Shown piece after piece: positions 34,560-46,423 of a stretch of DNA of 64,000 bases (positions are counted from its first letter, which is position 1; the number at the start of each line of letters is the position of its first letter). Below the pieces are notes generated by a model, which saw only the letters and a list, made by a program, of their open reading frames with translations, did not search any database and was not told where the DNA came from. Location: the NCBI GenBank assembly GCA_024138015.1, contig JAMXBB010000009.1, positions 46,406,842-46,470,841 on the forward strand, written 5' to 3'. The position numbers were made by a program, and so were the translations under genes. Source of the DNA: Lumnitzera littorea. Lineage: Eukaryota > Streptophyta > Magnoliopsida > Myrtales > Combretaceae.

Positions 34560-35415
34560 GAAATCCTTTTATACAAGGTTAAAGAGTTGAGTTGAAACAA
34601 TAAAATACAACTTAGAATTTTAAAGTTCAAGTTTAACTCGATTAGGCTTATAATTGTAAGCTTTAGCTCGATTTGAAGGTACTCAACAAATTTAAACTCA
34701 ACTCACTTAATGTTGTTTTAACTTAATGATATTAAAAAAATATTATGGTCAATTACGTTTTGATTACCTGTGTTTTCGCTTTTTTCATTTTTGGTGCTTA
34801 TGTTATTATTTCTAACATTTAGGTAACCTATATTTTGTTAAATTATGAAAAAGAAACACCGTTAAAAAAAAAAAAACACCCATTAGTTTTTAAATGACTT
34901 AAAAAAGAAAAGCCACCTTCTTTCTATCAACATGTCCAAAATGTACACTAAAAAACAATAAAGCTATTGTTTTTCTTTGTTTGAACAAATTCTTCAAAGA
35001 AGATGGCTTTTGTTTATGATTATTTAATTTCCTTATTATTTATATATATATATATATATCTATATATTTTAATTTGAGCCCAATCTTCATTTTATGACTA
35101 CTCATGTTCTATTTCAAGTATCCAGAGTGAAAAATAGCGTAAATATTGTATCTAAAGTGCAATTTATCCAAAATATTATAAATTTAATTAAAATAATAAT
35201 ATTATCTTTATTAGGCTTGAATTAACTAATATTCAAACTCCAGTTAAGTTCTATTAAATTCATGAACTTGTTGAGCCGAACATCACAAAATTTGAGATTG
35301 ACTTGATAAGCTACTAAAGTAGCTTGAGCTCAAGCTTAAGCCTTAAGCTAGTTGAATCAAGTTCGAATAGTTATCAAGCTAAACTTAAATAATTTGTAAG
35401 TAGACTCATCTTATT
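34560..35415. mobile_element. Second candidate non-autonomous hAT-like element
   Basis: The left flank has GTTCAAGTTTAACTCGATTAGG and TTTAGCTCGATTTGAA. The right flank (35,250-35,395) carries the inverted type of words (GAGCTCAAGCTTAAGC, AATCAAGTTCGAA, AAGCTAAACTT). The centre is AT-rich with a TA microsatellite (35,038-35,060). No coding sequence. Imperfect terminal inversion and AAGCTCGA-type subterminal words suggest a hAT-like MITE; the boundaries are not defined. Confidence 0.3.
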
Positions 35416-36776
35416 TCCATGCTATTTCTACATGAGTAGACTTTTTTCTTGCTTGCAGTTTAATGTGTAAAGATTGAGACATAACAAATCATGGGCTCAA
35501 CTTTCATATATATATATATATAATTATATATAAATGTATGTATATATATACAAGTGTCTCCACTGGTATAAGAAGTAATACACGTTGTGACATAGAGGAT
35601 CAAGAGTGGGTCCATGGTGGAAGTTTGTGGAATTCATATATCATTATATTTTAAAGAATGCATGAAATATGTTTTAGAGAATTTAAAGTGTGAAAAATTA
35701 TTTTATTAACATTACATATTATAATAATAATTTATTTTCATTACGAGAAAAAAAAAAAGAAAAGGAAAAAGGACTCTCGTTAGTCTTTATACCATTGTAC
35801 AACCGGCATTTACATTAAAAAAAAAAAAAAAAAGACAGCTGCATGTTAATGGGCCAAATGCCCCTTCTGTGGAGAAATCACAGGGGGATTTGGGGTGCTT
35901 CATCAACAAGCCTTCCCTTTTTAAGCACCAGCTGGTACTTGTGCAATATAGAGAGCACTAAGGTGCTTGGTGTAATAATTTATACGAATTATCCCTTATA
36001 AATATGCCATAATGATATACCTTATATTGTTAAAAAAAGCTCTTAATGCATACTATAATAATATTAAAATTACATACATGGTGATGAAATGTATATTTAT
36101 ATTTATGTTTATATTATTTAAGCAAAAGAGAGTAGTCTTTTGATGTTTTATATTTTAGGCATGTCTAGCTTAAATATGTATAATATATCAAATAAATTAA
36201 AATAATGATCCATGCATTGTCGGTCTTGGATTATTGTAAGAAACAATTGGGCCAACCGAATGACTATTCTTTTTCTTGCATAACGTAATCTCGTTTACGT
36301 GAATTGAAAATTTAGAAGTTGTTCCTAGGTCCTTTCGAGGAGTGGATAGAGACAAACGGGGTGTGTTCACACAAGAATAAAATAATAATGATAAAAATAA
36401 AAGAAATAAATAGAAGATGAAAGTGAAAATCTGGACTAGGCAACAGAGAATTTTCATGATATTATTATTATTATTATTTCTTTTTTCGTTTTCTATCCTT
36501 TATTCCTATAGAAACCAAAGAATTTAACATTTAGTTTAAGTTATTTTCTTCTACTTTTTCACAAATGACAAATCCTTACCTTCCCACATTTATTCCAAGT
36601 CAATGGAGCGTGAATTCAAATTTTGTGCAAATAAATATAATTGATTTTTCTGGTTGTACTGAAAATTATATGAACAGGTTGTAATGAAAAGTAAACAATA
36701 GCAGTAGTAATACTCAAAGCAAAATACAATGCTCGAATTCAAGGTGAGGGAACAATGTCTTTTTTTTTTTTTTTTT

Positions 36777-36802
36777 GTGCGTGCGTGCGTGCGTGTGTGT
36801 GT
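36777..36802. repeat. GTGC/GTGT microsatellite after a T17 run
   Basis: Five GTGC/GTGC-like units followed by GT units, directly after T17 (36,760-36,776). Confidence 0.9.
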
Positions 36803-38490
36803 CTTTTTTCAATTTTCCCTTTTATTATGCTATAAACGATGCATAAATTTATGTATATATATATATATATATGTATATACATAGATAGATACATGCATAT
36901 GAATGGATCCTTATAGAGATAGATAATGTTTCCTCGATAAACCATGGTTCTTTATGACTAGCTATGCGTAACTTCAGTATCTTCTTTAGTTTAGAAGAAC
37001 GAGAAATAGGAATAGAACATCCGCAAGACAACAAATCTATATATGTGTGAGTGTGTATGTAAAGATATGTATATATAATGAAATATATCAGAAAATCATA
37101 ATAAAAATACGGGCATCAAAGTAATTTCCCTTTTATCTGTAATTAATGAACTAGCGAATTGATTTATTTAATTGCATATTAGGAATTATAGTACATATGC
37201 TTTGGTGTATTCCTCTTCACACAACTTATGGTAGGCCTTCAGACAACCCTGGCTCACAAATAAGACAAAAAAAAAAAAAAAAAAACCCTAAACCCCTTGT
37301 CGTAGCCGTGAGAGATAACAAGATGTAAGGGATGTCTGTTTCTTTCATTTCTTTGTTTAATTTTAATTAAGAAGTGTCCTCATCTAATCCATCTGTTGTG
37401 AATCAGGAGAGATCAAGAACTGATTAGGATTCATAAGAGATCTAGAAATTCAAGGGAAATCTTTTGGATGGTAGGTGATTGCATCCTATGTTTATTGTCG
37501 CATTATGGATTGAAAACTTTAATTGATATTTTGCAAAGAAAATTATAAGACTGTGAATTGGTCTAGTGAGTATGGGTGGCATCAGGCTTCTAAGCGAGTG
37601 GAGATCAAACAAATCAAGCTAAAGATTGATTCTTTCTTTCTGTGCTTTAAGTTATTAAATATAGGGTTGTTTTAATACTTAAATCTTAGTTTTGAGTTCA
37701 TAGAATTAAGATTGATTAACAAGTTATACATAGGAGCACTGAAATTTCATTATGCAAATAGAGTATAAAATAACTATTGAGTGCGAATTTGATTGAAAGA
37801 AGATTCCGTTTTTGAGGTTTAATAAGGATTGAATAAAGTCAGCCCTTGAGTTTAGATTATTAATTCATTTGCTATGATAAGATTAATATTTTCTTTTAGA
37901 TTCTAATTTGTCAAGAGAGTAATCATATGAATTAATGAATTACAAGCCATTCCTATGAGATGTCATTGTAAGTATGTTATAAATATGGTGGATTCAGTAT
38001 GAAAAGGAATCAATGAGAAGAACGTCAATGATGTCAACACAAAAAGGATTTACGAAAAGGAATTTTAGCATTGGTTTGATTCATTTGATATTGAAATGAA
38101 AAGGCGCTATTGGGAAAATAAAGAATTGAATGAAAATTTTGCAAAAGACAAAAAAAGAAAAAAAAAGAGAGAGAAAATAGAGGAAAAAGAGTTATATATT
38201 GTAAGACCATCTATCGATCAAAGGAAGGCCAGCTGATCAAATAGCCCTTGGTGAGGTTGCAATCTATCTAACATGGTTGATTGATCGGTTGCATATATGA
38301 GTGATCAACGGCTAATCCAAGGTCGATCAATTGACTGTAAATGGTGATCGATTGACCTTGGAGGGGCCTTAGGTGTAGACTTAGGTGGTGGGCTGAACCA
38401 ATTTGGACCCGCCAATTTATGAGGTCCCCAAAGAGGTGAACTGTTACTAACCTAGATGGGGTCAATTTTGGTTTGATCACTTGGATTACT

Positions 38491-38514
38491 GGTTCACAAA
38501 CAGGCCCGTGAACC
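38491..38514. other. Small perfect hairpin
   Basis: GGTTCAC and GTGAACC (7-bp arms) around a 10-nt loop AAACAGGCCC. No T-run follows on either strand, so no terminator is claimed. Confidence 0.5.
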
Positions 38515-39399
38515 GATCTTTCAACTTTCTAATTTTATTTTGATTTTTTTTAAATTCATGATTTTATTTCATATATAAATATATTACGCAATATTATAAA
38601 TATATATTAACATATATTATGTAATATAATATATACATATATTAATGTCTTATGTAAACACATTTGCACACATATATCTTGCATGTATAAAGCAAATATG
38701 GACAAATTCTTCGACTTTCTTATAAAAAAAGAATTTAATGCATAAGGGAAAATTATTGATAAACTCCACATGTATGACGTATATAACTTACATTACAAAT
38801 TCATAATCAAAATTCAAAGCTAATATAAATATGTTGTACTAATATTTACATATGAGATACATGTTACAAAATTAAATTATAATGTTATCAAAAAACTAAA
38901 TTACAAGGTTTGATTTTCTAGAAAGCCTTTGACATATGGAAAACTAAATTACAATGCTAATGAAACATAAAAGAACTCGTCCATATATGATGAAATTAGT
39001 AATATGTAGGTAATTTTTTCTGGTTATTTTTAAGGCCACCCCAATGGTGTCTACATATCTACTAACCGATATAAGACCATTGTAGTTTGGGATATTTTTT
39101 TTAACTTTTATTGTGTTAGTCAATTTTATATTAGGGGAAAATGCTAAGTTTATATAATTACGCTTTTAATTATTATTTTAATATATATATATATATATAT
39201 ACACTAGAAAGTACAATGACGTTTACCTGTCCATTGCTTCAAGAATCCTAAGATTAAAGCCTTAACTTTGAAAAAGAAATAGATTAGTCAGTTAGTTACT
39301 TAATTTTATTTTTTTTCAATCATTACGAAAACCTTTTTTCAAGGTGACTAAACATTTTCTATTGAAAGAAAGGTATGATTAATTACTTTGACTTGGTGT

Positions 39400-41300
39400 G
39401 CAATAGCAAGTAGAGCCTAAGGCCTAACTTGAGCTTCCCTCCAATTTATTGAAGTTACTAAAGTACTTGTCTTCTTTGGTTGAGTCTTACATGACTCTTG
39501 TTCTCTATACGCTACTTTGTACCAATCTGTAATGTAGGCAATTGCTTCAACATTGATGGGGAAATGAAGGCTCATTGACCATCAAGTATGATATTTGCCA
39601 TATTAAATGCCCATTTAATAGCCACCGTCAATGATAGAGCGGCAAGAACCTATCAAGCAATACCGGATAAGATTGGGTAGCTCTTTACATGTATCCTCCA
39701 CTAATTGAGAATGTCAAAATATCTTATGCCAATATTGTCATTGAACTCAAAGTTGGTGCTCTAAGTAGTGCTCAAACTCCATTTAATGCGCCCCGCCCCC
39801 CACCCCTTAATTGTGTCTTTTCAATTTCAAAGCAAGTAACTGTTCCTCGTGAATGAGTAGATACGATCGGTAGGTAACGATGAGGGAGAAATTGACGCTT
39901 GACCACCATATGTGAATTGGAATCATGAAAATAGCTTTTCTAAGCCATTTGTTACTTACACAACCTTTGTTCGTGCATTTGCAATATATATGTCTTATGT
40001 GTCTAATAGTGAATTATTAAGATTATAATACATTTTAAGATAGTTTTCCAATACATCAACTTTACATTGAGGGTCTGTAGTAGTAATAAGATAAATACGA
40101 AGAATTTCACTATAATACTATAACCATTTGTATGCCATTCCAATTGCACATTCTTAAAGGATGGGTTCCTTGTGCACTTCAATCAAAATAGTAAGAATAT
40201 TAATAGTTTCCATCACAATGTGATGTACACTAGACCTATAAACTTGAGAAAATGTTTTAGTTGAGTCATGAAAAACCTTGAGAACATTGAGCAACTGGTT
40301 ACATACTCCTAATCAATTAGGTAAATTTGTATTTTCGGTAAAGTAAAGTTACATAGAAGTTCCTTATAAGGTACCTTACTTTGCAACATTTCATATGTAG
40401 AATTCTAATAGCGTTTGACATCCTTTTAAAATTTGTAGGTCTCTTATTGTTTTGATAGCAATAATCACTCTATAACTTGAGTATAAAGGGCCTTTTAATT
40501 GTAAGTTTAACTACTTGTCTTATGGGGTACACTTTATCATGTAAAGCTCAAATTCCATCTTTAACACATAAATTTAAAACATGGTATTCATATCTTATAC
40601 GAAAAAATGTTCCACCAAGCATAGGTTGACACAGGTTTTAACCTCTTTAATTGATGTGGTGTTTTCATTTGCATTATCGAACCCAAAGGAAAAAATTCTC
40701 TTAGCTAAACAATACTCATCCAAAATAACACTTATAATTCTATATATATTTTGTGTTGTGTTGTGATCATTAAACATCCTAAGCACTATTAATCTTTTAC
40801 TTAATAGCCCATTATCATCAATCCAAAGATAAGTTATGCCTATATATGAATTTTCTTGCCATAAAACTAACCATATATTAGCATAAAATGAGACTTATGT
40901 ATCTAAGGAGATGAACTTGCCTACCAACTACCACTTCCCATTTGGTATAGCTCCTAGTTAGCTTGTCATAATGTTTTTGCACATACCTTGTTCATGTTGG
41001 AATTAAACATTTCTTGTTTATAGCTAGTTTTCCATGGGCTCACACTTACACTGAACAACGGGTGCATATTTGCAAAATACTATACCAAGTTATACTTATG
41101 CTTCTCATGGTCAAATCAAAATAATGTTTGACTTTGTGAACCACTGGTTCAAGCAATTAGCTATTGCAATTTGCTTATCCCAGTCTCTTCAGGATGCTTT
41201 CATTTCAAATGCCTATTTAAGGTACCATATCCATTGCTTGTTTTCTACACGTAGTTTGTGAGCAATAATTGTAGTATGCTTGCGAACACCTGTTTGTATC
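39400..41300 (-). pseudogene. hAT (Ac-type) transposase pseudogene
   Basis: Minus-strand frames give, in order, the parts of a plant hAT transposase. A BED-type zinc finger near 41,270-41,185 keeps a C-pair remnant and GTLNRHLK...KHPEE. The RNase H-like catalytic part at about 40,770-40,520 has the conserved SVILDEYCLAKRIF, GFDNANENT and YEYHVLNLCVKDGI. The C-terminal dimerisation block at about 39,740-39,540 has FDIL..WRI..KSYPILSGIA, VAIKWAFNMAN (family consensus ASE.AFS.G) and SPSMLKQL. The family cuts and pastes elements with short inverted ends and 8-bp target duplications. Many stops and frameshifts; the intact frame 40595-40786 (63 aa) is only a fragment. Inverted ends of a surrounding element were not found. 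Confidence 0.8.
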
Positions 41301-41935
41301 TATACCTTTTTGATAATGTTTACTAAATATGTTTGAGTTATTGAGTCTAGAAGGCTTACCTACATTGCCACTTTACTAGCCCATCATTTCATCTTATCTT
41401 TAAAATTATTTCAACATTATCATTGTCCACTACTTTCTCTTCCTCTAAGATATTCCTAGTGACACTTAGCCATACATGTTGAAATCTTAGTAGAGGTGGA
41501 ATATTTTGCATCACATTTTCTACTCTTTCCTTAGTGATGCTGTAGTATGGCTGCACATGCTTGAGCTCTTCAATTACTGTAGCTTTTCCTTTGGAACTCT
41601 TACTCGAAGCTTACTTCTTAGCAAAGGATCAATTGTGAAAAAAGCAATCAATTGCAGCTTTTAGTATGTTATGAAGGAAAAAGATTATAAAGATATAGAT
41701 ATCATAAATTGAAAGTAAGAAAAAAAAAATAGCACAAGAACATCTAATGACTAATTTATAGTACTTCCACAATTTTTTTTTTTTTTTGGGAAAGTAACTT
41801 ATAAAAAGGAAAATTATCACGATACGAGGAAAAAAATAAATGAAGGAAGCAAAGAACAAAGCACAATGTCTAGATGTATGTGAGTGCTATAACTTAAAAT
41901 TTGAGAGTGAAAGTATGATGAAGCAAATGGTAAAG

Positions 41936-41954
41936 ACACACACACACACACACA
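41936..41954. repeat. CA dinucleotide microsatellite
   Basis: Nine CA units followed by a short TA/TC-rich tail. Confidence 0.9.
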
Positions 41955-42239
41955 TATCTATATATATTGCTATGTCAAACATTCAATTTCAAAATTTAAG
42001 TATGTGAAGAGAAGCATATTGTCTTCTCTATTATTTCCTTTTTAGTGTCTCAAACTTTTAGTTATTCACTTTTTTGTTTCATAATGTTCAAATGTGTTCA
42101 ATTTCAAAATTTTCAAATACGCTTATACCTTTGTCACATCTCAAGTTCAACTAATGACTTCTGTTTCACTTTCTCTTTCTCAATTCTTATAATCTTATCT
42201 CATCCAACCCTTTCTTCCCTGGCCCTACTTACCCCCCAA

Positions 42240-42241
<2 letters not shown>

Positions 42242-42271
<30 letters not shown>
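42242..42271. repeat. TC dinucleotide microsatellite
   Basis: About 15 uninterrupted TC units. It lies at the end of the 84-aa + frame 42045-42299, whose C-terminal Ser-Leu repeat is only a translation of this tract. Confidence 0.95.
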
Positions 42272-42272
<1 letters not shown>

Positions 42273-42299
42273 ATTTCTATATTTAGAGTCCCAATATGA

Positions 42300-44029
42300 T
42301 AGGACAAACTTTGTTCTTTCTGTCCTTTCAAAATTCAAAAGTTGCATAATGCAACCTATTGTCTATACTCAGTCCTATTTCTTTTTTTAGTTCCCTTCGC
42401 AACATTTTTCTTTAAGCACCTTCTTTTCCTTCCTTTGGAATTTGGGTCGAATAGGTGAATTAGCTTGTTGGTTCAAAAGCTCACTAGATCAATGGGCTTA
42501 GATGGTTGAACCACCATGACTTACTAGAACCAACAAGTCACGTAGGTGGTTAAGGCCCATCTTAAGGGCTTGATTCATGGTTTGAACTTACCCTTGTCCT
42601 AGGTCTACCTCTACCATTGGCACCATCATGAAAAACCACCACCATTGCTACTAACTTCATTTTATCACTACTAGGGGACTTCTCTCATCTCTACAAGTCG
42701 AATCAACATCACCCTTAAGGTCAACGAACCCCAAATTGGCTTGGGTGACATACGTTGACCCTTATTGCATTTTCCTTCCTTTGTGACTTGTTCGTCTATT
42801 CTTTAATCTAAGCTAACCACCCATTTTTGATTTGAGATCTAATCCAAATTGTTGGCTTGGGTTTGGCTATCTCCATTGTTTTTACCACATATTTTTTTAA
42901 TATTAATGGTTTATATAGTTTTGATATTAAACATCAAAAGCTAGGATGTTTTAGAATTATTTTTTAAAGAAATTAAAAATGGAGAAAAACGTAAATTTGG
43001 TTTGTTTTCTAAATTAAAATCAATAAATATACTAAAATTTTACAAAATCAAATGAACTACGGAAGCTTGATTTAGAATAGCAAATATATAAGTACTTGTA
43101 GGGTGACCATAATAAATAAATAAAAAAATTTTGTTTTCCTTGAGAAATAAAAAAAAATTAGCTATAACATTTTCTTCTTTGAATTTCTCCTTTTTTTTTT
43201 CACTTTTTATTATTTTTTAAAGATATTTTTATTATGAGATAAACTAAAAATGCATGTCAATTTATTTTAGTCATTTTAATAAAATTGGTAAATAAGCCCA
43301 TTTATCTTTTCCAAATATAATTTTTAGTAACCCTTTAGAGTTTTAAAACCAAGTTCCCAAACCTGATTTTCTCTTGTTTTTTCTTTGTTTTTTTTTCTAA
43401 GATCAGTGGTTAGGTTAGAAGCTGGTTTGATCTCAAGGTTTTTAACCTAGCCTTTTACCGACTTCAGTTGGTTTATTGACTCCTAAAACTAATTTTATAA
43501 AACCTTTTGGTTTTTAATCGAGTCTTTCATATTGAATAGGTTGTGCTTTAGTATATTTTGAAAACGAACGAGATGAATTCAAAATTTAGGCTCAACACTC
43601 ATTAAGTAAATAGGATGACTTAGTCTCTTCAAGCCATTTCAGTTTGTTTACTCGCATTAACCTAATTGGGATACCATCGTAGGCCATACTTAGGTCTAAA
43701 ATCTGAGGTACTCCTAATAGGGCATTGCATCCCTAGTAGCTACACTCCCAAGGGGTGTCTAACCATGATCTATTGTGGTCAAATGAACCCTTAAATGTAA
43801 GTTGAGATACTATTGTCAACAAAACCCATGTATAAAGTCCGAGGTACTCCTGACAAGGACTCGAAGTTTCTTAGTCTCCACAACTTCAAGACTAGTCCAA
43901 CTAAGATAAACTCTGGTTAGTAGCCACCTACATACATCACAAATCATAAAATTAACTAAGTCATACAAGTTCTACAAGTTATAAGCACGACATAACAAGA
44001 AATGAGCAAGGAAACACTTAAAGAACATC
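42300..44029. other. Spacer, no gene recognised
   Basis: AT-rich with less AT-rich stretches at 42,430-42,880 and 43,620-43,930, where six-frame reading shows only broken frames. A 24-bp word CCCAAGGGGTGTCTAACC-ATGATC at 43,748-43,771 recurs exactly at 44,029-44,052. Confidence 0.45.
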
Positions 44030-44115
44030 CCAAGGGGTGTCTAACCATGATCAGTGGTTAAGTGCATGTTTTTGAAATAAAAGGTCTCAAGTTCAAATCT
44101 CATAAGTAACATTTT
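44029..44115 (+). other. tRNA-like / SINE-like segment with A- and B-box words
   Basis: After the repeated 24-bp word comes TCAGTGGTTAAGTG (A-box-like, 44,051-44,064). About 25 nt later comes AAGTTCAAATCTC (B-box-like, 44,089-44,101; consensus GGTTCGANTCC). The order and spacing match a tRNA or the head of a tRNA-derived SINE. A good acceptor stem is not evident, so this could be a SINE head or an old tRNA pseudogene. Confidence 0.4.
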
Positions 44116-44215
44116 ATTTTTTCAAGATGCATTTAGTACATCAATGATATTTTCTTTTTATCTTCTTCCAACTAACTTTTCCATAATAACCAATAACATT
44201 AAATTCATTATTACA

Positions 44216-45000
44216 AAGTTATATCTAACTAAATAAATTCTTTTAAATTGTAATTTTTTATTAATAGTACACCACAAATAATCATTGCTATGCCCATATT
44301 ATAATTGTTGTCGCTTGAATTTCACTGATAGAGGTTGTGTACTTTAGGCCTTAAAGGAAAGCTTGAATCTGCAAAAAAAGACATAGTTAGTAGGTGTTAA
44401 AGGATTGCCAGTGTAGCTACTCTAATGCTTAAGTCATTGTTTGTGGAATTAGAGACAATGAGAGAGTAAGAGGGCTTGTGCATGTATGGGTAATTTTTTA
44501 TTACAAAATTATATCTAACTAAATAAATTCTTTTGAATTGTAATTTTTTTATTAATAGTACACCATAAATAATTATTACTTTGCCCATAGTACAATTGTT
44601 CTATTCTTATTGCATAAATTATTAACAAATAATACCAATTATAACTTAGTTTAGTAATATTTCTTTTATAACTAATGTTATGAAAATTAATGTAGATTGG
44701 ATGAATGATTGATTATGTAATAACTTATATATAAAAGGATTTATTTTAATATAATTGATAAAACAAATTTATAAAGTTATCACAAAAAGAAATTGAAGAA
44801 ACTTACATTTATGTTTATTGTAGCCTGAATTTTGTCGATAGAGGTTGTATACTTTGGGCCTTGAGGGAAAGCTTAAATCTACAAAAGAGAACACTATTAG
44901 TGAGTGTCAAGGGGTTGTCCAGCACAATCACTTTAATGCTTAAGTTAGTGTTTGTAGGATTACAGAAAACGAAAGAGTAAGGCTGCTTGTGCATACATAC
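44216..45000. repeat. Interleaved duplication A-B-A'-B'
   Basis: Segment A (about 44,216-44,310, TTATATCTAACTAAATAAATTC...) is repeated at 44,507-44,600 (A'). Segment B (about 44,315-44,485: GATAGAGGTTGT, GGCCTTAAAGGAAAGCTTGAAT, GTTAAAGGATTGCC, AATGCTTAAGT) is repeated at about 44,835-45,000 (B': GATAGAGGTTGT, GGGCCTTGAGGGAAAGCTTAAA, GTCAAGGGGTTGTCC, AATGCTTAAGT). B-type sequence resembles plant LTR-retrotransposon non-coding sequence as I remember it. Confidence 0.7.
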
Positions 45001-46418
45001 GTAAAGAATCTTACTTTTAAGATTTGACCACTTTTTATAAATTTCAAGGAAGGAATATGGATAGATCTATAACTTCTAATTAAGAAAGTGCATCTTTTAA
45101 AAAGATACGGTCTAAGATACCTAGAGGTGATGCGACACCTTAGTTATTCACATAGAGTGATAGTTCCATGGTGTTCCTCAATATCCGAGATTTAAGCTTC
45201 TTGGATGAACGATCATGGTCTGAGGTCCTTATGGCATCTCCATATCATAAATACCAACTTGAACTTCAAGAGGTCTAGGGACAGTAGAGGTTGGTCATAC
45301 CATAGATGACCCTCTAGGGCTAGGATCTAGACTACCGTGAACTACTCATGAGCCGAAGCAGGTCGGCGTATGATCTATTAAGATTAGAAAATGCCCTAAG
45401 AGAGCATGACCCAAAATTTCCCATCAACATTTGTCCCTTACAGTCTTATTATCGAGGTATCAACAAAGAGATCAGACATAAGGAATTGCTGCCAAGGCAC
45501 TTTCTAAGTTGACTATCACTATGCCTTATTCAAGAGACAAACTTCACCTATCCATCACAGATTGGCTTTTGCATAATTATCACAATGCTTTCTTGAAGAT
45601 TAGTAGGTCTACTTAGGTACCCAATAGGTAGACTCATGTTGCCTATGTTGTGTTGTAAATCTATGCATTTAATTGAGCTGAGGTTTATTCTAAGGTCGAG
45701 GTTCATGTTTAAGCCAAGGATTCTACCTAGGCTATCCGCTCTTCCATATGGTGGAGCCTTCAAGATACCATGCTACAATTGACCTGAGACGTCATAACTT
45801 CTCGAGGACACGTAGCGAGTTGCAATTAGTTAGACTCTGTAATTGTCCTTTTACACCTAGGGAATTTTTTTTGTTTGATCCTAGCATAGGCTATGTGGCA
45901 TATGAGGGATGAACACACCGCATCACTTGAACTTCCCATAACCATCGAAGCCTAAATCCCTAGGACATGCCTCTAAAAGGAGTCTTGACTATGCATTTCA
46001 CACCTTTTGCATAGTTCTAACATTTGTGCATTTGTACTAGCTTCTACAACTAAGCATCCAACTCTCCATTTGCTTCTTCAAAGAATTCAATATCTTCCTT
46101 CAAACTCAAGAGATATAGCTGATTAAGGTGAGGATCTAAGATCAAAATCTTACGACTCCTTCACCACAGGCCCAATAGAAAGTGAAATAAATGGTAAGGT
46201 AGTAGAAAGAGTGACTTCTCCTTCGACAAAGGTAGCAATAACCAAGCATGGAGGAGAAAGCAATAGCGGTTCACGAAGGTTGAGCACCTATAAACAAAAA
46301 CAAATGTAGGTCATTGTGCTTCCTCGAGATGAATATTTAGATAAGGATGACGGTGGCATCAATGAGTCTACTGTACTTATCTTCAACTAAGTCATTGACA
46401 TGGAGCTTACTCCCTATG
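45001..46418 (+). mobile_element. Decayed LTR-retroelement sequence left of the chromovirus
   Basis: Non-coding and less AT-rich. The end of a segment near 45,385-45,429 (GCCCTAAGAGAGCATGACCC...CCCATCAACA) matches 59,163-59,210 on the other side of the chromovirus (GGGCCTTGGGAGCCCATAAC...TCCATCAACA), with weaker similarity extending about 50 bp further upstream in both. CATCAACA followed by TTTG fits the LTR end/primer-site junction of Tat/Ogre-type elements. I infer one old element, later split by the insertion at 46,424. Confidence 0.4.
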
Positions 46419-46423
46419 GTTAA
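46419..46423. other. Target site duplication GTTAA (left)
   Basis: Identical to 58,742-58,746. Confidence 0.9.

Larger units (their letters stand above)
35416..39390. other. AT-rich spacer with microsatellites, no gene recognised
   Basis: TA runs at 35,505-35,522, 36,854-36,872 and 39,178-39,202. A T17 run is followed by a GTGC/GTGT microsatellite at 36,760-36,802. An A-run of about 18-20 bases is at 37,267-37,286. The minus frames 36197-36457, 36739-36945 and 38268-38480 have no recognisable domain. A short stretch at 38,200-38,515 is less AT-rich and GATC-rich and holds a small perfect hairpin (separate entry). Confidence 0.5.

Noticed and set aside
36739..36945. 68-aa minus frame
   Set aside because: Covers T17, the GTGC/GTGT microsatellite and TA repeats; a low-complexity artefact.
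38491..38514. Rho-independent-type terminator
   Set aside because: The hairpin has no T-run, and this is plant nuclear DNA.
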